From NCBI GenBank assembly GCA_003252075.1, contig QKDO01000033.1, positions 1 through 36,287 on the forward strand: 36,287 nucleotides of DNA, written 5' to 3'. The notes beneath the pieces were generated by a model, which worked only from the letters and a program-made list of their open reading frames with translations, ran no database searches and was not told the origin of the DNA. The stretch comes from Nitrospirota bacterium (GTDB taxonomy: Bacteria; Nitrospirota; Thermodesulfovibrionia; Thermodesulfovibrionales; UBA6898). The translations under genes and the position numbers were made by a program. Below, piece by piece: positions 8,182 to 15,215 of the stretch. The stretch's first letter is position 1. Each line of letters opens with the position of its first letter.

Positions 8182-9036
8182 ATGGAGAAAAAGAAGATGA
8201 ATCGTAGCAGGAGCAAATGCGATCGATGGAGTGTGGGTGCAAGGATGATGAGCAGGTTCGCACTGCTCGTCATGGTGTTCTGTATGCTGGCAGCTGCAGT
8301 TCCCACAATTGCGGCAGCAGAAGAAGCGGATAAGGATACCGGCTGGCAGTTCGGAGCTCAAGTTTATGGATGGGCGCCCGGTTTTGGGATAAAGACAACA
8401 GGGGGTGAAAACCTCGACGTTGACTTCGATGATGTCATCAAGGCCCTTAAATTTACGGCTCAGGGTGGTGTTTGGGCACGCAAGGGCAGATGGGCGCTCT
8501 CTACCGATGTCATTTACATGGCGCTGAAGCATGACAGCAACAAGTCGGTGACCGCCACTGTCGGTCCCCGGGGACATGAGATCAATGTCGATGCGGATGT
8601 TACCGTTAGGTTGACGGGGTGGATCGTTACGCCTTTGGTTGGATACACCTTTTTTGACAACGGAAAGTTGCGCACTGAGGCTATTGCCGGGGCGCGCTAC
8701 CTCTGGCTGAAGCCGGATCTGGCATTGGATGTTGAAGGGCCGCTCAAACCGAGACACAACAGAATCTCTGACTCGGGTGATGTATGGGACGGCATCGTCG
8801 GCATCAGAGGCGATCTGAACATAGACAAGAATTGGTATGTCCCGTACTACGCTGACATGGGTACCGGCGATAGTGCCTTTACCTGGCAGGCTCTGATCGG
8901 AGCCGGCTACCGGATCAGCAAGGCGATGGATGTTGTTGCTGCATATCGGTACCTGTACTGGAATTTTGATGACAATAAGGTTCTCGACTCTTTAGATGCC
9001 AGCGGTATGCTGATAGGACTGCGGTTCCGGTTCTGA
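8182..9036 (+). CDS. Outer-membrane beta-barrel protein (OmpA/OmpW-like size)
   Basis: 284 residues; AAAGGAGAG precedes the ATG at 8182. A long n-region is followed by a hydrophobic segment and cleavage near VPTIAAA-EEA (after about residue 46). The mature protein of about 238 residues is built of amphipathic strands (WQFGAQVYGWAPGFGI, LSTDVIYMALKHD, LTGWIVTPLVGYTF, RTEAIAGARYLWL, YVPYYADMGTG, GAGYRISKAMDVVAAYRYLYW) and ends in Phe (LRFRF), the signal read by the BAM complex. This fits an 8- to 10-stranded barrel. The conserved ending SGMLIGLRFRF is common in uncharacterised barrels of this size. Function unknown; probably structural or a small porin. Confidence 0.75.
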   Translation: MEKKKMNRSRSKCDRWSVGARMMSRFALLVMVFCMLAAAVPTIAAAEEADKDTGWQFGAQVYGWAPGFGIKTTGGENLDVDFDDVIKALKFTAQGGVWARKGRWALSTDVIYMALKHDSNKSVTATVGPRGHEINVDADVTVRLTGWIVTPLVGYTFFDNGKLRTEAIAGARYLWLKPDLALDVEGPLKPRHNRISDSGDVWDGIVGIRGDLNIDKNWYVPYYADMGTGDSAFTWQALIGAGYRISKAMDVVAAYRYLYWNFDDNKVLDSLDASGMLIGLRFRF

Positions 9037-9119
9037 AGAATTAACGACGACTTAGGGTAAGCAGATTCCGGCCTTGCAGTGAAGGGAACTGCGGCATCCT
9101 GCACCAAAGGGGAAGATCT

Positions 9120-9266
9120 ATGGTGGCAGGAGGTGCCGTTACTGTCGCGATACCCCTTGATCTGAGCACGGATGGCCTTGGGTTCGGGCGGGCAAAGAGA
9201 CCTCCGGAACCCAAGGCCCCCGAAATTTTACGAGTTCCTTTAATGATTGCAAAATGGTATAAATGA
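9120..9266 (+). CDS. Possible 48-residue ORF
   Basis: ATG at 9120 follows AAAGGGGAAG, and the frame runs 48 codons (MVAGGAVTVAIPLDLSTDG... ending IAKWYK) to TGA at 9264-9266. It spans the inverted repeat at 9175-9217, which argues that the DNA is selected for structure rather than coding. No homology is recognisable. Confidence 0.2.
   Translation: MVAGGAVTVAIPLDLSTDGLGFGRAKRPPEPKAPEILRVPLMIAKWYK
9175..9217. repeat. Perfect 11-bp inverted repeat, hairpin or terminator-like
   Basis: GCCTTGGGTTC at 9175-9185 pairs exactly with GAACCCAAGGC at 9207-9217, and further G-C pairs continue inwards (GGGCGGG against CCTCC) to make a long GC-rich stem with a small loop. The sequence after it is CCCCGAAATTTTA, without a clean U-tract, so as a plus-strand terminator it would be imperfect. 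It may instead be a REP-like element or an RNA stability hairpin for the barrel transcript ending at 9036. Confidence 0.6.
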
Positions 9267-9498
9267 TGTAACCTTTTTTAAGTGAACTTCGGTGGACTGG
9301 TGACTTGGGACGAACAAAAGGGATTTTTTTAGCGACATCGTGAGGATCGTAAGTGTCTGACGATAAAGCTGCTCTGGTGATAGGGCAGAGAGCAATATCT
9401 ACAGTGCTTTGAGATCGCTCGTGCAGGACACAAATTTTATGTGTGCGCCGTCTGGAAGTGTTACCGTATGATTAGATAGGGAAGAAAGGAAATACGAT

Positions 9499-10656
9499 AT
9501 GAGAAGGATTGTCAGCAGTATTTTCGTCTGGGCTCTTGTCATGCTGCTTGCTGTACCGCCGGGCACATTTGGCCAGCAGGCGGACCAGAAAGTATTCAAG
9601 CAGGAGGAACTGGAGCAGATTCTGGCACCGATAGCGCTCTACCCGGACTCCCTGCTTACCCAGGTAATGATGGCATCGACATATCCTCTCGAGATCGTCC
9701 AGGCCGACCGCTGGACAAAGCAGAACAAGGCTATGAAGGGTGACGCATTGGCAAAGGCCCTTGAAGAGCAGCCCTGGGATCCGAGCGTCAAGTCCCTGGT
9801 GAACTTTCCGGATGTGTTGACCATGATGAGCGAAAAACTCGACTGGACACAGAAGCTTGGCGACGCATTCCTTGCCCAGCAGAAGGACGTCATGGACACG
9901 GTCCAGAGTCTGAGAAAAAAGGCGGAGGCATCGGGCAGCCTGAAGACCACGAAGGAACAGACAGTGATTGTCGAGAAAGAGACGCAGACCATCGTCATTC
10001 AACCTGCCAATCCGCAGGTCATTTATGTGCCGACCTACAACCCGACGGTTGTTTACGGCACATGGGCATACCCGGCATATCCGCCTTATCCAGTCTATCC
10101 TCCGGGATATGTGGCTACAACCGCTGCATTTTCCTTTGCAGCTGGTGCAGCCGTGGGTGCGGCATGGGGGTATGCATGGGGCCATTCAAACTGGCACGGC
10201 GGCGATGTCAATATCAACTACAATCAGAACACCAATATTAACAATAATATCAACCGTGATAAATATAAGCAGCAGGGTCAGTGGCAAGGTCAGCGCGGGC
10301 AGGGCGGACAGGCCGGCCAGGGCAACAAATGGCAGCATGATGCTAGCCACAGGGGCGGAGTCTCTTATCGGGATCAGGGAACTGCGCAGAAGTACAACCG
10401 GGGAACCGGGGGCGAAGCAGCGAAATCCCGGGAGGCCTACCGCGGCCGTGCTGAGCAGGGCAGGCAGGACCTGTCCAGAGGCGGGGCAGACCAGTTCAAG
10501 GGCCGTCAGGATGGTGGCCAGCGTGGCGGCCAGATGGACCGTGGCAGCGGAGCTTTCAGTGGCATGGACCGTGGAGGAAGCTCGGCGCGTGATTTCAGCA
10601 GCCGCGGCAGTTCCAGCAGGCAGAGCATGTCATCCGGCAGGCGGGAGCAGTTTTAG
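9499..10656 (+). CDS. DUF3300 exported protein, apparently frameshifted at its C-terminus
   Basis: 385 residues as read; AAAGGA lies 8 bases before the ATG. A signal peptide (MRRIVSSIFVWALVMLLA...TFG-QQ) is followed by the DUF3300 domain (about residues 33-230). Its hallmarks are KQEELEQILAPIALYPDSLL, MASTYPLEIVQADRW, QPWDPSVKSLVNFPDVL, and later NPQVIYVPTYNPTVVYG with a Pro/Tyr-rich strip. A Gly/Ala helix (AAFSFAAGAAVGAAWGYAWG) comes next, then an Asn-repeat and a long Gln/Gly/Arg-rich disordered tail. The frame ends SSGRREQF, but the next frame continues for 36 codons as a Gly-Arg-Ser tail. DUF3300 genes are commonly followed by DUF2950, as here. The molecular role is unknown. Confidence 0.88.
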   Translation: MRRIVSSIFVWALVMLLAVPPGTFGQQADQKVFKQEELEQILAPIALYPDSLLTQVMMASTYPLEIVQADRWTKQNKAMKGDALAKALEEQPWDPSVKSLVNFPDVLTMMSEKLDWTQKLGDAFLAQQKDVMDTVQSLRKKAEASGSLKTTKEQTVIVEKETQTIVIQPANPQVIYVPTYNPTVVYGTWAYPAYPPYPVYPPGYVATTAAFSFAAGAAVGAAWGYAWGHSNWHGGDVNINYNQNTNINNNINRDKYKQQGQWQGQRGQGGQAGQGNKWQHDASHRGGVSYRDQGTAQKYNRGTGGEAAKSREAYRGRAEQGRQDLSRGGADQFKGRQDGGQRGGQMDRGSGAFSGMDRGGSSARDFSSRGSSSRQSMSSGRREQF

Positions 10657-10747
10657 CGGCGGTGGCAGCCGAGGTGGCGGTGGCTTCAGTGGCGGCGGCA
10701 GTCGCGGTGGCGGCGGTCGCGGTGGCGGCGGTGGTGGCAGGAGATAG
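10640..10747 (+). other. Detached Gly-rich C-terminal tail of the DUF3300 protein
   Basis: In the +1 frame relative to the DUF3300 gene, GGSSFSGGGSRGGGG-type repeats run to a TAG at 10745-10747 and end GGGGGGRR, the sort of ending DUF3300 proteins normally have. Removing one G from the G-rich run at about 10636-10646 would join both frames seamlessly (SSGSGSSFSGGG). The tail's stop lies two bases before the DUF2950 start codon, and the DUF2950 ribosome site (AGGAG, 10739-10743) is inside it, as expected for coupled translation of an intact gene. Confidence 0.65.
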
Positions 10748-10749
10748 CC

Positions 10750-11772
10750 ATGAATATACACTGGACATCAAGAAAAGTACGTGCAAGGGAGATGAAAGGC
10801 ATGCTTCTGAAAATGAACAATAAAGAACAATCCGCTCGTGTCGTAATCCGTCTTTATGTCATGGCATGCTTGATCCTGAGTCTCCTATTAGCCGGGGTAG
10901 CGGGTGCCGCAGCAGCTAAGCAGAAGGGATTTGCTTCACCCGAGGAGGCGGTGAAAGCTGCAGTGGCAGCAGCCAAAGCTGATGACGACAAAGAGATGGT
11001 TGCCATCTTCGGTACAGAGGCCAAGGAGATTCTATATTCAGGCGATCCTGTAAGCGACAAGGAGCGTCGGGCGCGGTTCGTTCACAACTATGACCAAAAG
11101 AACAGCCTAAGCAAAGAAGGGGACAAGATGGTCCTTGTTGTCGGGGAGAAGGATTGGCCGTTCCCTATTCCTCTGGTGAAAAAAGGGGACCAGTGGTTTT
11201 TTGACACAAAAGCAGGCAAGGAGGAGATACTGAACCGCCGCATCGGCCAGAACGAGCTCTTTACGATCCAGACCATGCTTGCCATTGTTGACGCCCAGAG
11301 AGAGTATGCGATGAAGGACCTTGACGGTGACGGTATCCTCGAGTACGCAGCGAAGTTCCGTAGCGATCCCGGGAAAAAGAACGGTCTGTACTGGGAGACA
11401 AAGGAGGGTGAGGAGCCGAGTCCTCTGGGTGGCCTCTTGGCAAAAGCTCGGGCCGAGGGATATACCACTAAGGGGACGAAGGACAATCCCGTGCCCTATC
11501 ACGGGTACTATTTCCGGATGCTGAATAAGCAGGGAAAACATGCGCAGGGCGGAGCTTTTGATTATGTCATCAAGAGAAACCAGATCGGCGGGTTTGCTGT
11601 AGTCGCCTATCCTGCAACTTACGGAAACTCCGGTGTCATGACCTTCGTGGTAAACCATGAAGGGGTGGTATATGAGAAGGATCTTGGTAAGGGCACTGCG
11701 AAGATCGCAAAGGCGATGGCAGCCTATGACCCAGATAAAACCTGGAAGAAAGCTGAAGTATCCAAAGAATAA
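10750..11772 (+). CDS. DUF2950 exported protein
   Basis: 340 residues. The start at 10750 has AGGAG six bases upstream, within the end of the preceding tail; internal ATGs at 10792 and 10801 are alternatives. A long basic n-region precedes the signal segment (LYVMACLILSLLLAGVAGAAAA). The mature protein begins QKGFASPEEAVKAAVAAAKADDDKEMVAIFG and has the DUF2950 features EILNRRIGQNE, AIVDAQREYAMKDLDGDGILEYA, PVPYHGYYFRML and GFAVVAYPATYGNSGVMTFVVNHEGVVYEKDLG. The family is periplasmic and commonly sits beside DUF3300; its activity is unknown. The first part looks like an NTF2/cystatin-like small domain. It is followed at 11819 by a lipoprotein gene, likely the same transcript. Confidence 0.9.
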   Translation: MNIHWTSRKVRAREMKGMLLKMNNKEQSARVVIRLYVMACLILSLLLAGVAGAAAAKQKGFASPEEAVKAAVAAAKADDDKEMVAIFGTEAKEILYSGDPVSDKERRARFVHNYDQKNSLSKEGDKMVLVVGEKDWPFPIPLVKKGDQWFFDTKAGKEEILNRRIGQNELFTIQTMLAIVDAQREYAMKDLDGDGILEYAAKFRSDPGKKNGLYWETKEGEEPSPLGGLLAKARAEGYTTKGTKDNPVPYHGYYFRMLNKQGKHAQGGAFDYVIKRNQIGGFAVVAYPATYGNSGVMTFVVNHEGVVYEKDLGKGTAKIAKAMAAYDPDKTWKKAEVSKE

Positions 11773-11818
11773 AGAAGAAGGTATAATACTGTCTATGTCA
11801 AGAAAGGGGGAAATGTTG

Positions 11819-12268
11819 ATGAATAAGTCTCGGGGCATGACACGGTCTATAGGCATGCTGGTGCTGTCTGTTATGGTATTGTCCATTCTCGGGTGCGTCG
11901 CGGCAATACCAATAGCAGTCGCATATTATAAGGATAAGGAGAAATATCATGCGACAGCGGAGATTCCTGCCCTGCCGGACAAAGTTTATGCCGCAGCAGT
12001 CAGCCTGGCAGAGGAGAAGGAACTGAAGATAACGAAACAGGATGCCGAAAAGCGTATAATCGAAGTGACTGACGGAAAACAGACTGCTTCTCTCTCTGCA
12101 AAGCCGCTGGGTGATGACAAGACCGAAGTTGCGGTCGTTGCCGATATTCCTGAAGCCAAGGAAAGGAAAGAGGAGCAGAAGGAGCTGGCCCTGCGGGTCA
12201 TTGACAAGGTATGTGAGCGTCTTGGTGTTACCTATACAATAACTACGAAAACAGAGAAAGGAGAGTAA
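11819..12268 (+). CDS. DUF3568 lipoprotein
   Basis: 149 residues from the ATG at 11819, which has AAGGGGG eight bases upstream; earlier in-frame ATGs at 11795 and 11657 lack such a site or lie within the previous gene. The lipobox LSILGC puts the lipidated Cys at residue 26, followed by VAAIPIAVAYY. The mature part (TAEIPALPDKVYAAAVSL, ITKQDAEKRIIEVTDG, DDKTEVAVVADIPE, LALRVIDKVCERLGV) matches the small alpha/beta DUF3568 domain, a periplasmic family of unknown role with a strand-helix-strand plan. It ends two bases before the first of the duplicated starts of the MipA/OmpV gene, so the two are co-transcribed. Confidence 0.8.
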   Translation: MNKSRGMTRSIGMLVLSVMVLSILGCVAAIPIAVAYYKDKEKYHATAEIPALPDKVYAAAVSLAEEKELKITKQDAEKRIIEVTDGKQTASLSAKPLGDDKTEVAVVADIPEAKERKEEQKELALRVIDKVCERLGVTYTITTKTEKGE

Positions 12269-12312
12269 GTATGTACACCACAGTCAGAGAAAGGAGAGTG
12301 AATATGTACACC
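12253..12312 (+). repeat. Tandem duplication of ribosome site plus start codon
   Basis: AGAGAAAGGAGAGTAAGTATG followed by TACACC at 12253-12279 is repeated at 12286-12312 with two substitutions, at a period of 33 bases (11 codons). Both copies carry AAGGAGAG and an ATG, at 12271 and 12304, in the same frame. Confidence 0.9.
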
Positions 12313-13128
12313 CTTAAAAGGAGTTTGATCGGTATTCTTGCAGTTATGGTCGTAATGCTGTTTGCTTCGGCTGCCCTGGCAGCCATGGACAGCCCGTTTG
12401 TGATGGATAACGTGCCCAATGTCGTCGGGGTAGGGGTAGGTATGGTTCCGGACTATCTGGGGTCTAAACACTATACCGTAGCTGCGGCTCCCTTTATCCG
12501 TTGGACCCTTGCAGGCTCTGAGAGATACCTCCAGTTAAACGTGACCGAGCTTTCTTTCAATGTCCTGAACAGTCCCAATTGGGTGCTCGCGCCGGTACTG
12601 AACTATCGCCCTGGCCGGGATGATGTTGATGATAAGAGAGTGGATAAGATGGACAAGATCGACGATACGGTCGATGTGGGTCTGAGTGTTGGCTATGTGT
12701 GGAAAGACAAGGCAAATCCGAGACACCGGTTTATCACCAATCTCACATATTACGCTGATGCAGGAGATGTGTACCGCGGATGGATAGTCTCGGCAGGTGC
12801 TCGTTACTGGCTCCAGGTCAGCAGGCCTATCGATATGCAAATCGGCGTTGGAGCGAACTATGGAAATTCGCAGTATATGGATACGTATTTTGGAGTAGAC
12901 AGCAAGGACTCGAGGAAGTCGGGCCTGAAGAAGTTTACCGCAGACGAAGGCTTCCGGGATGTAAACGCCCAGCTCGGGATGGTCTTTCACTTATCGAAGA
13001 GCTGGCACGTGGGCGCCGGCCTTAAGTATTTCTACCTTACCAGTGATGCAGGAGACAGCCCGGTCGTGGATACACGTGGTGATGCCAATCAGCTCATAGC
13101 TGGGTTTGGTGTCGCCTATAGCTGGTAG
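12304..13128 (+). CDS. MipA/OmpV-family outer-membrane protein
   Basis: 274 residues from the second of two equivalent starts; the first (12271) would add 11 charged residues ahead of the signal peptide. MYTLKRSLIG, a hydrophobic core and ALAA-MDS form the signal. MipA/OmpV features are NVVGVGVGMVPDYLGSKHYTVAAAPFIRW, LAPVLNYRPGRDDVDDKRVDKMDKIDDTVDVG and the closing LSKSWHVGAGLKYFYLTSDAGDSPVV..., with a terminal Trp (VAYSW) for barrel assembly. Family members are OM barrels linked to murein-synthase scaffolding in Escherichia coli and to porin-like functions elsewhere. The Asp-rich stretch around residue 100 would be an extracellular loop. A strong terminator follows at 13151. Confidence 0.85.
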   Translation: MYTLKRSLIGILAVMVVMLFASAALAAMDSPFVMDNVPNVVGVGVGMVPDYLGSKHYTVAAAPFIRWTLAGSERYLQLNVTELSFNVLNSPNWVLAPVLNYRPGRDDVDDKRVDKMDKIDDTVDVGLSVGYVWKDKANPRHRFITNLTYYADAGDVYRGWIVSAGARYWLQVSRPIDMQIGVGANYGNSQYMDTYFGVDSKDSRKSGLKKFTADEGFRDVNAQLGMVFHLSKSWHVGAGLKYFYLTSDAGDSPVVDTRGDANQLIAGFGVAYSW

Positions 13129-13150
13129 GGTTTTTCTCGCTTTTTATGGG

Positions 13151-13187
13151 AACAACAGGGGCTGCATGGCAGCCCCTGTTGTTTTTG
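13151..13187 (+). terminator. Strong rho-independent terminator
   Basis: A perfect 15-bp stem, AACAACAGGGGCTGC (13151-13165) against GCAGCCCCTGTTGTT (13169-13183), closes a 3-base ATG loop and runs into a T-tract. It ends the transcript containing the MipA/OmpV gene, and probably the whole DUF3300-to-MipA group. Confidence 0.95.
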
Positions 13188-13296
13188 TGAAGAGAAGCGG
13201 GATTACGTGGCAGATGAGGTGGGAAAGAAATTGCGTTTGGCTTCTCAGCTGACCGCAGGCATTGCCGTTTCCGGTCAGAATTACAAGGAGGCTATC

Positions 13297-14193
13297 ATGA
13301 AGGTCCGTGAAGTTATTATGGGTATGCTCGTACTGATAGCAGCGGTTTTTTCAGCACTGTCTGCTGAGGCTGCTTCGTCAAGCCTGAATGCTGTGTTGTA
13401 TGCAAAGGACACGTATATCGCCATTGGCTGGGACGGTACGATTCTCGCCGGCCCGACCAGAACGGCTATGACGAGGAGAGATTCGGGGACAGGCAGCACC
13501 CTCTATGGCATTCTGTACGAAAAAGGCATTTTTATTGTGGTGGGAGCGGACGGCACGATTTTGACTTCCTCTGACCTGAACACATGGACAGCTCAGAATT
13601 CCGGGACATCAAGTAGCCTTTACCACATTATGTATTCGGGCGAGAAGTTCCTGGCCTTTGGAGGCGACGGCACCATGATCACATCGGGTGACGGGATGAC
13701 ATGGAGCCCCGGCCGTACAGGGACGCAGAGCACCATCAAGGACGTGCTGAACAAGAATGGTCTCTATATCGCAGTAGGCGGTGACGGCGTAATACTTACG
13801 TCAAATGACGCCGTAAACTGGACGTCGCAAAACTCAGGCACAAGCAGTACCCTCATTGGAATAGAATCATTCGGGAACAGGTTTGCTGCATTCGGGGGAG
13901 ACGGGACAGTTCTGGTCTCTCAGGATGGCATTACATGGACTCCAAAGAACATCGGCGCATCGAGCACCATTTATGACGCAATGTATGCGAAAGGCATGTT
14001 TGTTGTCGTGGGTGCCGATGGCATGATTCTGACGTCAACAGACGCCCAGAACTGGACAAAGCAGAATTCGGGAACAGCGAGTACGCTTCGCGGTGTCACC
14101 ATGAGAAATAATGTGTTTGTTGCCATTGGAGATGACGGAACGATTATCAGGTCTCCCGATGGACAGAACTGGACCGCTGATCAGGGGTACTGA
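13297..14193 (+). CDS. Exported seven-repeat beta-propeller-like protein
   Basis: 298 residues. The frame is open from GTG 13207, but the ATG at 13297 with AAGGAGG five bases upstream gives a proper signal peptide (MKVREVIMGMLVLIAAVFSALSAEA-AS). The mature protein consists of seven tandem units of about 39 residues with the pattern STLxGIxYxxGxFVAVGxDGTILTSxDxxxWTxQNSGTS. Each contains one (S/T)xDgxxW turn, close to but one residue shorter than the classical Asp-box. Seven such units would close a seven-bladed propeller. Related repeats occur in exported BNR/sialidase-like and photosystem-assembly-like propellers. A scaffold or ligand-binding role in the periplasm or at the surface is inference. 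It follows a strong terminator, so it needs its own promoter. Confidence 0.8.
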   Translation: MKVREVIMGMLVLIAAVFSALSAEAASSSLNAVLYAKDTYIAIGWDGTILAGPTRTAMTRRDSGTGSTLYGILYEKGIFIVVGADGTILTSSDLNTWTAQNSGTSSSLYHIMYSGEKFLAFGGDGTMITSGDGMTWSPGRTGTQSTIKDVLNKNGLYIAVGGDGVILTSNDAVNWTSQNSGTSSTLIGIESFGNRFAAFGGDGTVLVSQDGITWTPKNIGASSTIYDAMYAKGMFVVVGADGMILTSTDAQNWTKQNSGTASTLRGVTMRNNVFVAIGDDGTIIRSPDGQNWTADQGY

Positions 14194-14209
14194 AGGACAT
14201 CCTGAATAT

Positions 14210-14247
14210 CGCTCCCGGAGGAACTGATCACATCTGGTCCGGGAGCG
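14210..14247 (+). terminator. Hairpin after the propeller gene, possible terminator
   Basis: CGCTCCCGGA (14210-14219) pairs exactly with TCCGGGAGCG (14238-14247) across an 18-base loop and is followed by CTTCTGCTT, a poor T-tract. Its place 17 bases behind the stop of the propeller gene suggests termination or 3'-end protection. Confidence 0.5.
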
Positions 14248-14295
14248 CTTCTGCTTGCAGGTAACATGTATGAAGAAACATGCCGGGAGGCTACT

Positions 14296-14604
14296 ATGGA
14301 AGAAAGAAGGCAGCGCCGACGTCGTTATTTCTCGATAGCACTTGCCACGTTGCTCATGATGAGTGCGCTGTTGATCAGTGTCACCGCAGCACAAGCTGAA
14401 GATTCAATAGAAGTTGAGTGTTCCCTCAAGGTTGATGGCGATTACGTATCAATGAGCAACGTCGACGTCTATGACGCGTCGGAAGCTGCTCGTACCTGCA
14501 ATGCCGTGTACATGGATTGCAAAGGACAATGCATAGGTTGTTATATCGACGAAAACGGGGACGAGGCGTGTTACGATACCGGAGGGAAGAAGTTCCAGAA
14601 GTGA
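14296..14604 (+). CDS. Small exported cysteine-rich protein
   Basis: 102 residues from the ATG at 14296 (GGGAGG five bases upstream; the ATG at 14266 is less likely). A very basic n-region (EERRQRRRRY) precedes a hydrophobic core and TAAQA-ED. The mature part of about 68 residues has six cysteines at 42, 68, 75, 79, 82 and 92, including CX6CX3CX2C (TCNAVYMDCKGQCIGCYID), and ends YDTGGKKFQK. Disulfides or a bound metal are plausible. I do not recognise the family. The gene lies 95 bases before the glycine-zipper gene. Confidence 0.65.
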   Translation: MEERRQRRRRYFSIALATLLMMSALLISVTAAQAEDSIEVECSLKVDGDYVSMSNVDVYDASEAARTCNAVYMDCKGQCIGCYIDENGDEACYDTGGKKFQK

Positions 14605-14698
14605 TTGGCTGCCCCGCGACTTTCAACGGCCGAGGCTTGGCCGATGACAGAAAACGTCCTAATTACGCATATCTTACTGAAGCAAAGGAGGAAAGAGC

Positions 14699-15202
14699 AT
14701 GAAAGGTGGATGCAGAAGCAGAGGGACGATCATGGCAGCATGCGTGATTGCAACAGTGCTGTTGTTCATGTGGCAGGCGGAAGCGTCAATGTCTTCTTCT
14801 CTCGGCGTGATAGTCTATCCTGCGAAGGGACAATCTTCGGAGCAGCAGAATAGGGACGAAGGAGAATGCTACAGCTGGGCGAAGCAGCAGACCGGGATCG
14901 ACCCGATGGCCGTAGCGAGTAAACCGACAAAGGAAGAAGGCCCAGCGGTGGGCGGTGGTGAACGGGTCAAGGGTGCTGCAGGCGGAGCACTCGGCGGCTT
15001 GGCCATAGGCGCCATTGCAGGGAATGCAGGCAAGGGTGCTGCTATTGGCGCAGTCGGAGGCACCTTGATCGGTGGTCATAATGCAAGGAAGAACAAGGCT
15101 GCAAGAGAGCAGCAGGCGGAGCAGTCCAAATCATCGACACTTCAGCACTTCAACAAGGCCTTCGGTGTATGCCTGGAGGGCCGGGGCTATACAGTCAAAT
15201 AA
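14699..15202 (+). CDS. Glycine-zipper exported protein
   Basis: 167 residues; AAAGGAGG precedes the ATG at 14699. A signal segment (about residues 8-29, ending WQAEAS) leads to a mature protein beginning MSSSLGVIVYPAKGQSSEQQNRDEGECYSWAKQQTGIDP, an opening common in YMGG-like glycine-zipper proteins. The zipper itself spans about residues 85-126 (GGGERVKGAAGGALGGLAIGAIAGNAGKG...), two hydrophobic helices with Gly every third or fourth residue, which associate with or insert into membranes. A short helical tail with one Cys (FGVCLEGRGYTVK) closes it. This family is typical of small outer-membrane-associated proteins of unknown function. The next gene follows with only 13 bases. Confidence 0.8.
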   Translation: MKGGCRSRGTIMAACVIATVLLFMWQAEASMSSSLGVIVYPAKGQSSEQQNRDEGECYSWAKQQTGIDPMAVASKPTKEEGPAVGGGERVKGAAGGALGGLAIGAIAGNAGKGAAIGAVGGTLIGGHNARKNKAAREQQAEQSKSSTLQHFNKAFGVCLEGRGYTVK

Positions 15203-15215
15203 GGAGGGAATATAC

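Larger units (their letters stand above)
9037..9498 (+). other. 462-base intergenic stretch
   Basis: Between the barrel gene and the DUF3300 gene. It holds one striking inverted repeat (9175-9217) and one possible 48-codon ORF (9120-9266), both listed separately. The downstream half (about 9267-9490) is AT-richer and must contain the promoter of the DUF3300-DUF2950 group, but I see no convincing -35/-10 pair. No tRNA-like or riboswitch-like fold was recognised by eye. Confidence 0.5.

Noticed and set aside
9968-10639. Long open frame overlapping the DUF3300 gene
   Set aside because: Only the last 36 codons (from about 10640) are meaningful as the displaced tail; the rest is out-of-frame reading of a Gly/Gln-rich gene.
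11782-11787. TATAAT before the DUF3568 lipoprotein gene
   Set aside because: A perfect -10 hexamer but no acceptable -35 box at 16-18 bases upstream; the gene is more likely in the DUF2950 transcript.
13381-14193. Regular repeats first considered as a CRISPR-like array
   Set aside because: The period is about 117 bases, in frame throughout, with codon-level variation; it is a protein repeat.
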